DNA of 64,000 bases, taken from assembly GCF_000337595.1 (NCBI RefSeq), contig NZ_AOIL01000017.1:1-64000 (forward strand), given 5' to 3'. This document shows, piece after piece, positions 24,026-33,033 of the stretch. The translations under genes were made by a program, and so were the position numbers. The DNA comes from Natrialba taiwanensis DSM 12281. Lineage in GTDB: Archaea > Halobacteriota > Halobacteria > Halobacteriales > Natrialbaceae. A model generated the notes under the pieces. It ran no database searches, was not told where the DNA came from, and saw nothing but the letters and a program-made list of their open reading frames with translations. How positions within the stretch are numbered: position 1 is the stretch's first letter; the number at the start of each line of letters is the position of its first letter.

Positions 24026-24949
24026 CTACTCGTCGCATCGCTCACGGCTGCGATCACACGCACCCAGTGTCGACTGTAACAGGCGAGTCGGCATCGTCAC
24101 GGGATCAGCGCGTCCGATACGAACTGGAAGCGGACACGAGTTGGCGGTGGCGCTCGATCGGTCGGCGATCATCGCGCCCTCTCGAAACAGTTGCACTGCG
24201 ACCGGACCGTCGGCCGCATCGACATCGGCGGTGAAACACGTCGTCGCACCCGCCGGGACCGTTACCGTCTCGAGCGTCGCCGGATCGGGACCGGACTCCT
24301 CGTCGCTCTCGCTCTCGGCGACCCGCTCATCCGATTCGTCACCGACCGCTACCTCGCCGAAGACGGCCTCCTGACACGCATCGAACTGCGGATTCGACGC
24401 CGTAAGCGCACCGACACCGGGAACAACCGGTTCCCCCCGGAACGCCTCGACAGAGCCGATGATCGCATCATCGGGGAACTGTTCGAGTTCACGCACGTCG
24501 ATCGTCTGCTCGCCGTCGACCGCGCCGACCGGCTCGATGACGTTTCCGACTTCATCGCTGGCACCGACGAACGTCGCGGTGACGATCACATCGACGAACT
24601 CGCCGAAGACGCGAATCCGCCGGCAGTCGATGAACTCGATCCGTTCGTCGGGTGGCGACACGGCGCGCCACTCGAGTGAGACCGCGTGCTCGCTGTCGTT
24701 GGTGATGCAGAAGACCGGCCCGTCTGCCTTCTCGTCGGTATCGTCACACGCAGGGGTCAGCCGAATCGGCAGTGCACGAGCACAGATAGCGTCTGCAGTA
24801 TCGGCTTCGCTGGTGGTCTCGTCGCCATCGTCCGCGGTATCGCCGCCGGCAACGATACCTGCGGCAGTTCCCGATACGCCGCCGATCACCGCGGACGTAA
24901 CGGTGACCCTTCGCAACCACTCTCGTCTGGAAGGTATCTCTTGAGACAT
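24026..24949 (-). CDS. Tat-exported hypothetical protein
   Basis: 307 aa from ATG 24949. The N-terminus is a clear twin-arginine signal: SRREWLRRVTVTSAVIGGVSG (core RREWLRRV, residues 7-14) with an Ala/Gly-rich hydrophobic stretch. The mature part is very acidic, with paired Cys (ARALPIRLTPACDD, PVFCITND, FIDCRRIRVFGEF, FDACQEAVFGEV, TTCFTAD), and an Asp/Glu/Ser-rich linker near 225. It resembles the secreted Ig-like or 'SipW-like' extracellular proteins of haloarchaea, but I do not recognise a named family. Longer N-terminal extension to 25012 rejected since the Tat motif fixes the start. Confidence 0.7.
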   Translation of the reverse strand: MSQEIPSRREWLRRVTVTSAVIGGVSGTAAGIVAGGDTADDGDETTSEADTADAICARALPIRLTPACDDTDEKADGPVFCITNDSEHAVSLEWRAVSPPDERIEFIDCRRIRVFGEFVDVIVTATFVGASDEVGNVIEPVGAVDGEQTIDVRELEQFPDDAIIGSVEAFRGEPVVPGVGALTASNPQFDACQEAVFGEVAVGDESDERVAESESDEESGPDPATLETVTVPAGATTCFTADVDAADGPVAVQLFREGAMIADRSSATANSCPLPVRIGRADPVTMPTRLLQSTLGACDRSRERCDE

Positions 24950-25261
24950 TGATTTCTGTGATTTCTTCCCCGGGAGCCGCCCCGAGAACGCGAGTGAATT
25001 GCGACGCATCACCTATTGTTATCGACAGGCTGCAGACCGTTCACGAGAGCAAACAGTATCCTGGCGTTCGATTATCACACGCAGCAGCCGATCAATACGC
25101 AGAACCCCTCTCGCGCAGTGACAGCGGTATCTATCCACCCACCGCCAATAGTACGGTATCGCTACAGCGCCTCGTCACGGCGTATGCCGTCACATCGCGG
25201 GTCAAGGACGGCCTACACCGAGATTCCACAGCCTGGAAACTCGTGAGGAGCCCTTACCGGG
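24950..25261. other. Intergenic stretch without a gene
   Basis: About 310 bases upstream of the Tat-exported protein and downstream of the Nif3-like gene (both minus strand). No frame with haloarchaeal composition and no repeat seen. It should carry the promoter of the Tat-exported protein close to 24975. Confidence 0.5.
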
Positions 25262-26041
25262 CTATAGTCCCGTCGGCACGTCGAAGTAACTCGTCTCGAG
25301 TTCAGTCTCCCACCCCTCGACCCGCTCCTGGATCGCCCGGACGCCAAACGTCTCGGTCGCGTAGTGGCCCGCCAGCGCGACGTGAATACCTGCCTCCCGC
25401 GCTTCGTGATACACCTGCTGTTTGCCCTCGCCGGTCACGAGCGCGTCCGCGCCCGCGTCGACGGCTTCGTCCAGCCAGTCGGTGCCGCTGCCGGTGACGA
25501 TCGCAACGTCGTCGATCTCGTCGGGGCCGAACTCGAGCAGCTGGACGGGGTTGCCGTCGGGTTCGAGCGCGCTCTCGAGTCGCGAGCGCAGCTCCGCGGG
25601 CGTGTACGGCTCCGACGCGGTGCCGCGCTGGCCGATGAACTCGGGGCCGAGTTCACCGAACGGGGTTCGATTCTCGAGGTCGAGCGCGTCGGCGACACCC
25701 GCGGCGTTCCCGAGTTCCCGGTGGCCGTCGAGCGGGAGGTGCGAAACGTACAGCGCGAGGTCGTGCTCGATCAGCGGGGCGAGTCGATCGTAGGTGCGGC
25801 CGGTGACGCGGTCGAAGCCGCCCCAGGAGATGCCATGGTGGACGACCAGCGCGTCCGCGTCGGCCGCGATCGCCCGCTCGAAGGTCTCTTCGACGCCGTC
25901 GACGGCGAAGGCGACGTGTTCGACGGTCCCCTCGTCAGGGCCGACCTGCAGGCCGTTCGCGCTGGCGTCGAGGTCGGCGTAGTCGGCGGTTCCGAGCGTC
26001 TCGTCGAGGCGGTCGACGAATGTCGAGAGTTGCATGCTCAT
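25262..26041 (-). CDS. Nif3-like dinuclear metal centre protein
   Basis: 259 aa. Nif3/YbgI proteins form toroidal hexamers with a two-metal site; the biochemical role is uncertain (often labelled GTP cyclohydrolase I type 2). The metal-ligand motifs are present: ADALVVHHGISWGG (about 63-76; HHG), YVSHLPLDGHRELGN (about 98-112; Asp and His) and HVALAGHYATETFG (about 226-239; GHYATE). LDASANGLQVG near 25-35 is the family N-terminal signature. The start is ATG 26041 or the next ATG two codons on. The next gene upstream on this strand is a methyltransferase, 100 bp away. Confidence 0.88.
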   Translation of the reverse strand: MSMQLSTFVDRLDETLGTADYADLDASANGLQVGPDEGTVEHVAFAVDGVEETFERAIAADADALVVHHGISWGGFDRVTGRTYDRLAPLIEHDLALYVSHLPLDGHRELGNAAGVADALDLENRTPFGELGPEFIGQRGTASEPYTPAELRSRLESALEPDGNPVQLLEFGPDEIDDVAIVTGSGTDWLDEAVDAGADALVTGEGKQQVYHEAREAGIHVALAGHYATETFGVRAIQERVEGWETELETSYFDVPTGL

Positions 26042-26139
26042 ACTCCCGCGTTACGCCGCCGACGGCTTGTATCCTTGCGATCGAACGCGCTGTAGTCGGC
26101 GAGCGGCAAGCAGTGGACAGCCAGCGGCAAGCCGCCGAC

Positions 26140-26814
26140 CTAACGGTCAGACTCCGGTGGCTTCGGTGCATCGTCGACACGAAACGCGCGGAGCGTGTGG
26201 CGCTCGAGTTCGGTTTGCTCGCACTCGGCCGGGTGGAGTCCGCGGTCGGTGAAGACCTGGGTCCAGTCGCGAACGTAAAGCGGCACGCCGTCGACGTGGC
26301 GGATTTCGCTGGCGGACGAGTCGGCGGGGGTGGACGAAGACTCGTCTCGAGTGGGACGTTGTCCTTCGTTCTCAGCCGTCAGGAGGGTCGTGCCGGCCAC
26401 TCGAGCGAGTTCGTCGAACACCCACTCGTTGTCCGGGTGGACGTGCTGAAGCGTTTCGACCGAATAGATCACGTCGAATCGATCGTCCGAGACGGAGCGA
26501 GCCAGGCGCTCGATCGGACAGCAGTAGAACGTTCCCGCGGCGAACAGGTCGGGCGAGTGGCGTTGCATCACGTCGAAAGCGGTCTCGTTGATATCGATGC
26601 CGAACAGGTTCTCGTAGCCGTGGTCGTGAAGGTGTGCAAGGTGGCGGCCCGAACTACAGCCGAGTTCGAGCACGGTGGCATCGGGGTCGACGAAACGAGC
26701 CAGCGTTCGGCGAATCGCCTCGCTCGTCGCGTTCGGACCGTAGTACGCGTAGTATTCGGGTGAATAGGCACCCGAGCGTGATTCCCAGCGGTCGTGGACA
26801 TCGGTTACGTTCAT
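26140..26814 (-). CDS. Class I SAM-dependent methyltransferase
   Basis: 224 aa from ATG 26814 (MNVTDVHDRWESR). SAM-binding motif I is VLELGCSSGRHLAHL (about 48-62), motif II acidic residue in FGIDINETAF, and the later RFDVIYSVETLQHVH is typical post-II sequence. The N-terminal part has a short Tyr-rich region (YSPEYYAYYGPN). The substrate cannot be told; small-molecule or lipid methylation is as likely as any. A longer frame to 26838 adds eight residues. Positioned upstream of the Nif3-like gene on the same strand. Confidence 0.82.
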   Translation of the reverse strand: MNVTDVHDRWESRSGAYSPEYYAYYGPNATSEAIRRTLARFVDPDATVLELGCSSGRHLAHLHDHGYENLFGIDINETAFDVMQRHSPDLFAAGTFYCCPIERLARSVSDDRFDVIYSVETLQHVHPDNEWVFDELARVAGTTLLTAENEGQRPTRDESSSTPADSSASEIRHVDGVPLYVRDWTQVFTDRGLHPAECEQTELERHTLRAFRVDDAPKPPESDR

Positions 26815-27061
26815 GATTACATCAGCTCGGTACCGCACGTTCCGCTACAGTCGCCGCCACACCGCGACGGCGACACGTCGGCTCATCCGCTCGCCTGCTG
26901 TCCGTTATCCGCTATTCGCTTATCCGCTGTCCGCTCGAACAACGCCCGCGAGTAGCCTACCGCCGCCGCGGGTCATATAGCTGTGGTCACAGCCGGCTCG
27001 CCACCGCCGGCGCGCCGACCGCGGGACCCCAATTTACTACCAGCGCCTCGTATCACTTCCC

Positions 27062-28024
27062 ATGTCACGGCGAACGATCAGCCACGAGACGGGTGCCATC
27101 TACGAGTTCACACCTGAACTCGAGCCGATCGCGACGGTCGAGTCGGGCGCGCAACTGACGGTCGAGACCAGAGACAGTTTGGACGGCGCGATCCAGTCGG
27201 AGTCGGACGTGATCGAGTCGGTTCCCGCAGAGGTAAACGCCGCGACGGGACCGATCGAAGTCGAGGGGGCCGAACCCGGTGACGTGCTCCGGGTCGATAT
27301 CGACGACATCCGACTGACAGAGGATCGCGGCCGCGTAATCTCGATCGAAGGGTTCGGGCTACTCGACGGCCACGAGGGAATCGAGGCACCCCGGTCGCGG
27401 ATCACGCCCGTCGAGAGCGACGGGGTCGGAGTCGGAGACGGAAACGGAGAGCGAGCGGGAACGAGCGACGCCACGCTCTCCATAGAGGGAATCGACGCCG
27501 ACGTTCCAGTCGAACCGCTCATCGGCACAATCGGCATCGCGACCGAATCTGAGTCGCACACAACGCTCGTCCCGCACAATCACGGCGGCAACCTCGACAC
27601 GACGGATCTGTGCGCCGGAAACTCGGTCTACTTCCCCGTCTTTCAGGCGGGTGCCATGCTCGCGATGGGCGACTGCAAGGCCGCGATGGCCGACGGCGAG
27701 ATGTGTGGCACTGGCGCAGAGATCGGAACGGCCATCGACGTGACGGTCGCGGTGCTCTCGGATCCCGAAATCGAACTCGAGCGCCCGCTGATCGAAACTC
27801 CCGAGGCCTGGAAACCGGTCGCGAGCGCGGACACGCTCGAAGCAGCCTGCGAACGAGCGACTCGGGACGCGATCGAACTGCTGGCCGCGGAACACGAGGT
27901 CGACACGACTGACGCCTACCTGTTCGCGAGCCTGGTCGGCGACCTCGAGATCAGCCAGGTCGTGGACCCGCTGGTCACGGTTCGGAACGCGGTCCCGAAG
28001 GCGTATCTCTCCGCGCCGTTCTGA
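27062..28024 (+). CDS. Acetamidase/formamidase family protein
   Basis: 320 aa. The family hydrolyses short amides (formamide, acetamide) to ammonia and the acid. Visible landmarks are PGDVLRVDIDDIRL (about 77-90), FGLLDGHEGI, PHNHGGNLDTTDLCAGNSVYFPVF (about 174-197; core PHNHGGNLD) and GDCKAAMADGEMCGTGAEI (about 203-221), which holds the conserved active-site Asp/Glu/Cys cluster. An acidic Gly/Asp-rich insert near 121-135 (GVGVGDGNGE) is a haloarchaeal addition. It converges with the agmatinase gene, with only 15 bp between stops. Actual amide substrate unknown. Confidence 0.85.
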   Translation: MSRRTISHETGAIYEFTPELEPIATVESGAQLTVETRDSLDGAIQSESDVIESVPAEVNAATGPIEVEGAEPGDVLRVDIDDIRLTEDRGRVISIEGFGLLDGHEGIEAPRSRITPVESDGVGVGDGNGERAGTSDATLSIEGIDADVPVEPLIGTIGIATESESHTTLVPHNHGGNLDTTDLCAGNSVYFPVFQAGAMLAMGDCKAAMADGEMCGTGAEIGTAIDVTVAVLSDPEIELERPLIETPEAWKPVASADTLEAACERATRDAIELLAAEHEVDTTDAYLFASLVGDLEISQVVDPLVTVRNAVPKAYLSAPF

Positions 28025-28039
28025 GCCGACGGCCCGTCG

Positions 28040-28897
28040 TTAGGAAGACTCGGCGGCCGCGCGTTCGTAGATGAACTCGCGCACCAACTTTCCGGCGAGC
28101 GAGGCCGCCTGGCCGTCGTCGCGGTCGTTGACTTCGACGACATCGAAGCCGGTCGCCTGCGGCGCAACCGAGCGCACCGCGTCGCGCAGTTCGCGCGGCT
28201 CGAGTCCGAACGGCTCCGTCGTCCCGGTTCCGGGCGCGTAGCCCGGATCGGCGGCGTCGATGTCGACGCTCAGGTACACGTCCCGATCCTCGAAGCGATC
28301 GCCGGGGTCCCAGTCGGCCACGTCCTCGGGCGGAACGACGGTCACGTCGGCCGCCTCGGCGCGGTTCCACTCGGCCTCGCTCCCGGCGCGAGCCCCGAGG
28401 ACGAACAGTTCGTCGACCGAGTCGACCTCGTCCCCGTCGAGAATCCGGCGCATCACGCTGGCGTGCGAGAGCGGATTGCCGTCGTACTCGTCGCGCAGGT
28501 CCAAGTGCGCGTCGAGCGAGACGACGATATTCGGTTCGACGGCGCGGACGCCGGCCAGCGAGACCGTGTGTTCGCCGCCGAGCGTGACCGGGACGGCGTC
28601 GTCCCAGGCGATATCGCGCAGAACGCCCTCGAGCCACTCGAGGTACTCCGGAACGTCGTCCCACGCGCGAACGTCGCCGTGGTCGACGACGCCGAGGTCG
28701 GAAAAGTACTGGTCCGTCCGGTGGTCGTAGTCGTCGAACGGCTCCGCAAAAGTCCGAATGCGCTGGGGCCCGAATCGGGTCCCCGGCTGAAAGGTCGTCG
28801 ATACGTCCAGGGGCGCACCGACGACCACGAAGTTCGCGTCCGCACGGCCGGTCGCCGCGTCGGCTTTCTCGCGTTCGTCAGTCGCCCCGGGAAACAT
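28040..28897 (-). CDS. speB: Agmatinase-type ureohydrolase
   Basis: 285 aa. Ureohydrolase metal motifs are GGEH (about 107-110), DAHLD (about 128-132) and DIDAADP (about 213-219), followed by PGTGTTEPFG, the form usual for agmatinase rather than arginase. Agmatinase turns agmatine into putrescine and urea. The start codon overlaps the eIF5A stop by one base (28897), so the two are co-transcribed. In halophilic archaea an agmatinase-like enzyme has been proposed to act on agmatine-derived deoxyhypusine precursor on eIF5A, which this arrangement supports; free agmatine is the alternative substrate. Confidence 0.85.
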   Translation of the reverse strand: MFPGATDEREKADAATGRADANFVVVGAPLDVSTTFQPGTRFGPQRIRTFAEPFDDYDHRTDQYFSDLGVVDHGDVRAWDDVPEYLEWLEGVLRDIAWDDAVPVTLGGEHTVSLAGVRAVEPNIVVSLDAHLDLRDEYDGNPLSHASVMRRILDGDEVDSVDELFVLGARAGSEAEWNRAEAADVTVVPPEDVADWDPGDRFEDRDVYLSVDIDAADPGYAPGTGTTEPFGLEPRELRDAVRSVAPQATGFDVVEVNDRDDGQAASLAGKLVREFIYERAAAESS

Positions 28898-29271
28898 TAG
28901 ATGATCTTTCGCTGGTCTTCCATCTCGAGGTATTCGATGTTCTCGTCGGGGGAGGCGTCGACATCCTCGGGCATGCGCATCGTGATGGTTTCGTACGTTT
29001 CTAAGTCCATGACTTGCATGTCGTCGCCGTCGACGGAGACGACCTGGCCCTGTTTGCGCTCGATGATCGGGACCCAGATTTTGGCGTCGACCGGCTGGGA
29101 GAGCGAGCGCTTCTTGCCGTCGAAGACGCCCTGGGCCTCGATTCGGGCCTTAGCGCTGCCGTGTTTGCCCGGCTTGGCTGTCGAGTAGGCGTTGATCTTG
29201 CAGGCTGCGTCGTCGATGATTACGTAGCTTCCTTCCTGGAGATCGCGAACTTCTTGCTGCTGTTTCGCCAT
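28897..29271 (-). CDS. eif5a: Translation initiation factor 5A
   Basis: 124 aa, normal archaeal length. eIF5A helps ribosomes make difficult peptide bonds. The hypusination loop is [12 protein letters not shown], with Lys36 the modified residue. Two SH3/OB-like beta domains follow, with [21 protein letters not shown] at the domain junction. Start ATG 29271 is preceded by a TATA-like TTTATGG (about 29295-29303 on the minus strand). It is first in an operon with the agmatinase, joined by a one-base stop/start overlap. No deoxyhypusine synthase gene is in the window. Confidence 0.95.
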   Translation of the reverse strand: MAKQQQEVRDLQEGSYVIIDDAACKINAYSTAKPGKHGSAKARIEAQGVFDGKKRSLSQPVDAKIWVPIIERKQGQVVSVDGDDMQVMDLETYETITMRMPEDVDASPDENIEYLEMEDQRKII

Positions 29272-29464
29272 GTCCCGGGGTAATCAACCGACGGCCATAA
29301 ACCGTTTGGAATGCCGGCTCGAGTGTGCGAGACGTGTCACCAGTGTCCTTAGACCCCAGTATCAGGGTGGCTGACGGAGATCAAATCGGTGAAAACTGGA
29401 CAGAACGCGCGGAGAACGTTCAGTTCGACCTGCGAGCCAGTTCGCGTTCACCAGCGACGCCGGC

Positions 29465-30532
29465 TCACCACCGAAATCCGTCGGAAGCGGCGGGCGGTTC
29501 GAGCGGACTCGGTGGCAGGCCGTCTCCGACGGTAGGATCGTTGTACGCACCCGGTGCGACATCGTTGGGCGTCGTCGGGTAGCAAAGCGATGCGAGCAAC
29601 TGGATGTGGCCGCGGCCGACGCCGAGTTCGAACTGGCCGCCGCCGTACATGCTGATGTCGCGTTCCTCGCAGTAGGCGATCGTCTCGAGCAGCGATTCGA
29701 CCGATCCGAACCGGGACGGTTTGACGTTCAACCACTCGGGCTCCCAGGGAAGCGCTTCGATATCCGACACGCCGTGAATCGGTGCGTCCCAGGACACGCG
29801 CTCGCGGACGGCCGACTCCTCGAACAGCGATTCCGTCTCGTCGGTCAGCGCCGGGTCCTCGATGACGGCGTCGGGAAACGACTCGAGGACGAGTTCATAC
29901 AGCGTCGAATCGGCAGGGGAATCGACGGCAGTGCCCGTGTACTGGCCCTTGAGGTCGAGAATCTGCACTGCATCGGTACCGACCGTCTCGCCAACGCGGG
30001 TGACGAGTTCTCGATCCCACGTCGTCGTCGGGTCGAGTTTGAACTCGATGTCGGGGACCCGCTCGCGCAGTTGCTCGAGTCGGTCCGTCGTCGGCGGCTC
30101 GCCGAGTCGGGTGCTGGTGACGAATCGGACGGGGTCGCGCGACCGACCGAGTTCGCTCGCGAGCGTCGTCTCGGACTGTCGCAGCGCGAGATCGAGGGCC
30201 GCGCTCTCGAGGCCCCAGCGGCGGTAGTTTCGAAACACCTCGCGGTCCGGGGCGGTCGGAAACAAATCGAGGTCGGCGAGGGATGTGGAGAACTCCCCGA
30301 ACGTGAACTCGCCGGTCAGATCCGGGAGTCCGTGCTCGGCGAGCGTGTGGTGGTCGTCGGCCTCGTAGGTCACATCCTCGCCGACGCCGGACTCGCCAGC
30401 GCCGGTGAGCGTGAACTCCGTCGTGACGCGGGTGAACTCGCTCGATGTCTCCCGCGATAGTCTGTCGGTAGTCGTGTCGTCGATCGAGAGCGGGAGATCG
30501 GCGAGGTGGTCGGCCGCTGTCTGCAAATCCAT
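29465..30532 (-). CDS. Enolase-superfamily (muconate-lactonizing/o-succinylbenzoate synthase type) enzyme
   Basis: 355 aa from ATG 30532 (MDLQTAADHL). An alpha/beta barrel of the mandelate racemase/muconate lactonizing group is indicated by IEFKLDPTTTW (catalytic Lys on strand 2), AVQILDLKGQYTG (first metal Asp), DAVIEDPAL (second metal ligand Glu), WLNVKPSRFGSVESLLE (C-terminal catalytic Lys) and MYGGGQFELGVGR. o-Succinylbenzoate synthase in menaquinone synthesis is one candidate, but no men genes are near, and racemase or dehydratase activity is equally possible. The capping domain (first ~110 residues) is divergent. Stands alone. Confidence 0.7.
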   Translation of the reverse strand: MDLQTAADHLADLPLSIDDTTTDRLSRETSSEFTRVTTEFTLTGAGESGVGEDVTYEADDHHTLAEHGLPDLTGEFTFGEFSTSLADLDLFPTAPDREVFRNYRRWGLESAALDLALRQSETTLASELGRSRDPVRFVTSTRLGEPPTTDRLEQLRERVPDIEFKLDPTTTWDRELVTRVGETVGTDAVQILDLKGQYTGTAVDSPADSTLYELVLESFPDAVIEDPALTDETESLFEESAVRERVSWDAPIHGVSDIEALPWEPEWLNVKPSRFGSVESLLETIAYCEERDISMYGGGQFELGVGRGHIQLLASLCYPTTPNDVAPGAYNDPTVGDGLPPSPLEPPAASDGFRW

Positions 30533-30601
30533 GGGATGAGCCTCAACGGCCAGCAAAAAGTACGTTCGCCCGTTTCGTTCCGTCCTGTCCCGTTCTCGCC
30601 G

Positions 30602-32296
30602 TCAGTCCTCGCGCTGGCGCTGTCGGAGGTTCTGCCTGGTAAACTGCGGTTTTGCCTGAATGGACCGCGACTCGCGGAACGTCCGATAGAGTTGGATCGA
30701 AAGCACGAACGCGAAGACCGCCGCGATAACTGCAGCCCACGGGGCCTCGAGGGCATAGAGGACGCCCATCGAGAACAGCGCCATCGTCAACAACATGCCG
30801 TAGACCAACCGCTTTGCGAGTTGATCGAAGACGTTACCCGAATCCTCGACACCGACGCGAACGTACAGATCGTCCCGGTCGAGTCGATCGAGTGTCCGCT
30901 CGAACTTCGGGGCGATTCGAGTCAGCGACTCGCCGCTCCGACGGATCTGACCGGCGGTTTCGGCGGCGTACTTCCGGGCGGTCTCCTCGCGATACCCCTG
31001 TTCGGTGAGGTAGTTCGTCGCGGTTTCGATGAAGTCGAAATCCTCATCGAGGGTGACGCAGACGCCCTCTACGACGGTCGCGACTCGAAGGACGAGCGCG
31101 AGGTTCTTCGGCAACCGGAACGGAAACACGTAGATCGAGTCCTCGATCTGGCCGACGATCTGGTTGACGCGATACTGTTCGACATCTTCGCCGCGGGCGT
31201 CCTGGATCGCGATCTCCATCACTTCGGCCATCACGCCGCGATCCGCATCGGGAGAGAGCGTGCCGATTTCGATCAGCGCGTCGAGAATACCGTCGATATC
31301 CTGGTTGGCGACGGCGATGTAGAACTCGACGATCTTCTCCCGGACGAAGTCATCGACCCGGCCGGACATGCCGAAGTCGTAGAAGACGATCCGTCCCTCG
31401 TCCGTCACTGCGAGGTTGCCCGGGTGCGGATCGGCGTGAAAGACGCCGTCGTCCATGATCATCTGCATGTACGCCCACTGGAGGTTCTCCGCGATCGTGC
31501 TGCGGTCGATTCCCTTCCGCTCGAGTTCAGCAACGTCGTTGATCTTGGTCCCCGGAATGCGTTCCATCGTCAGCACTCGCGGCCCGGAGTGACTCTCGAT
31601 GACGGCGGGAATCCGGTAGCGGTCGTCGCCGGCGAAGTTGCCCCGGATTTCCGCGAGCATTTCGGCCTCGCGCTCGTAATCCATCTCCTCGCGGATCGTC
31701 TTCGAGAACTCGTCGGCGAGGTTTTCGAGCGAGAATGCTCGGGATTCGTCGACGAAGAACAAGATGAGCGGCAGTGACCAGCGGATCACACGTAGGTCGG
31801 CTTCGACCAGTTCTTCGATGTCGGGGCGACGGACCTTGACTGCGACCTTGCGAACGTCGTCGTCGCGGGCGTCGACCGTTTCCGAATGCAGTTGTGCTTG
31901 ATAGACCTGCCCGAGGCTCGCACCGCTTATCGCTGCCGTGTCGAAGGAGTCGAACTGCTCGTCGATGGGCCCGAGTTCGGCTTCGATGACTGCGCGGGCC
32001 TGCTCCCACTCGGCGGGCGGGACCTCGTCCTGCAGCGCAGCGAGTTCGTCGATGTACTCGGGCGGGAGCACGTCGGGGCGGGTCGAGAGCAACTGGCCGA
32101 GTTTGATGAACGTTGGCCCGAGCGTCAGAAGCGACTCGAGGAGGACGGACGCCCGATGGCGGCGTGTTTCAGGGGCGACTGATCGGGAGCGGCCAAAGAG
32201 AAGGAATCGGTGACGGTCTCGTGCATACGCGAGGAGCAGAGGCAGGAACTGCCAGGCGACGAGGACGAACCGTTTGTACGCACGGAGGGAGACCAG
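30602..32296 (-). CDS. ABC1/UbiB-family atypical kinase with a non-ATG start
   Basis: About 564 aa. The family's KxGQ motif is in GPTFIKLGQLLSTRPD (about 60-75), followed by the Ala-rich loop (SGASLGQVYQAQLH), VAVKVRRPDIEE with the catalytic Lys, EMDYEREAEM, HADPHPGNLAV and VFYDFGMSGR (metal-binding DFG). Two C-terminal membrane helices follow (YGMLLTMALFSMGVLYAL and WAAVIAAVFAFVLSI). Members support isoprenoid-quinone synthesis and have ATPase activity. The N-terminus is clearly coding up to the TGA at 32303-32305, which ends Hsp20 in the same frame, yet it contains no ATG or GTG; CTG at 32294-32296 is the best candidate. TTG start further in (32090-32092) would cut the KxGQ motif. Confidence 0.82.
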   Translation of the reverse strand: MVSLRAYKRFVLVAWQFLPLLLAYARDRHRFLLFGRSRSVAPETRRHRASVLLESLLTLGPTFIKLGQLLSTRPDVLPPEYIDELAALQDEVPPAEWEQARAVIEAELGPIDEQFDSFDTAAISGASLGQVYQAQLHSETVDARDDDVRKVAVKVRRPDIEELVEADLRVIRWSLPLILFFVDESRAFSLENLADEFSKTIREEMDYEREAEMLAEIRGNFAGDDRYRIPAVIESHSGPRVLTMERIPGTKINDVAELERKGIDRSTIAENLQWAYMQMIMDDGVFHADPHPGNLAVTDEGRIVFYDFGMSGRVDDFVREKIVEFYIAVANQDIDGILDALIEIGTLSPDADRGVMAEVMEIAIQDARGEDVEQYRVNQIVGQIEDSIYVFPFRLPKNLALVLRVATVVEGVCVTLDEDFDFIETATNYLTEQGYREETARKYAAETAGQIRRSGESLTRIAPKFERTLDRLDRDDLYVRVGVEDSGNVFDQLAKRLVYGMLLTMALFSMGVLYALEAPWAAVIAAVFAFVLSIQLYRTFRESRSIQAKPQFTRQNLRQRQRED

Positions 32297-32302
32297 TCTC
32301 GG

Positions 32303-32863
32303 TCACCTCGAGTTGGTGTCGGTATCCGTGTCGGTATTGGTGTCGATGTCGGTGTCGGCATCGGCGTCGGTGTCAGTGTTGGTATCGATGCCAGTGCCAG
32401 TGTCGGTGTCGGCGTCGATGCCAGTATCGCTGGTCCGATTCGCCGTTGTCCCTGCGTCGCCCTCTGAAGCGGTATCTCCGTTCTCATCCCCCGCAGTCGT
32501 CGTCTCGATAATATCGATCGTGGTCTCTTCGCTCCCCGGTTCGCTTTTGGGAAGCGTTAACTCCAGGACGCCCCGCTCGACGACCGCGTTCGCCTCGACA
32601 TCGGCCGCACGGACCTCGTCGGGAAGCGGCAGGTCGACATCGAGGAACAGCGAGCGGTTCTCCTCGAGATAGTGATAGTCGTCCGGAACGGCTTTCGCGC
32701 GTTGCCCGGTGATCGAGAGACGACCGTCTTCGACCGTCCAGCCGAGTGAATCAGCCGTAATTCCCGGCACGTCGAGAACGAGCAGATACGCCTCGTCGCT
32801 CTCGAGCAGATCGAAGAAGACGTCCTCGGTGAGGTCCCGCAGGGCGTCGCGGAGCGCTGGCAT
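32303..32863 (-). CDS. Hsp20/alpha-crystallin family chaperone with an Asp/Thr-repeat tail
   Basis: 186 aa from ATG 32863 (MPALRDALRD). An alpha-crystallin domain spans about 18-120 (YLLVLDVPGITADSLGWTVEDGRLSI, then VLELTLPK), the small heat shock holdase core. It lacks an IxI motif and instead has a ~60-residue tail of Asp, Thr, Gly and Asn built from a hexanucleotide repeat (32314-32428 on the plus strand). It is first in a tight pair with the ABC1 kinase: stop TGA 32303-32305, next possible start six bases on. An earlier ATG at 32911 adds 16 residues (MTATAGFF) and is possible. Confidence 0.82.
   Translation of the reverse strand: MPALRDALRDLTEDVFFDLLESDEAYLLVLDVPGITADSLGWTVEDGRLSITGQRAKAVPDDYHYLEENRSLFLDVDLPLPDEVRAADVEANAVVERGVLELTLPKSEPGSEETTIDIIETTTAGDENGDTASEGDAGTTANRTSDTGIDADTDTGTGIDTNTDTDADADTDIDTNTDTDTDTNSR
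32314..32428 (+). repeat. Degenerate hexanucleotide tract (GTCGGT-type) in the Hsp20 3' end
   Basis: About 19 imperfect units of GGTGTC/GGTATC/GGCGTC/GATGTC. In the coding (minus) sense it gives Asp-Thr dipeptides (DTDTDAD-like). Such tracts gain and lose units by replication slippage in steps that keep the reading frame, so tail length may vary between strains. Confidence 0.75.
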
Positions 32864-33033
32864 AGATACAGGTTCGAACGCCGATACGAAAAAGCCCGCG
32901 GTAGCGGTCATCGTGCGAGCAGCGTCCAGGGCCCCGGTCCGGATCCGAACCCGGGATCGAAATCGACAGAGTCGGAGCCGTGACGACCGCGTCGTCCCCT
33001 ACGCTTTTCCCGTCCCGCAACCCGCTTTCGGGT

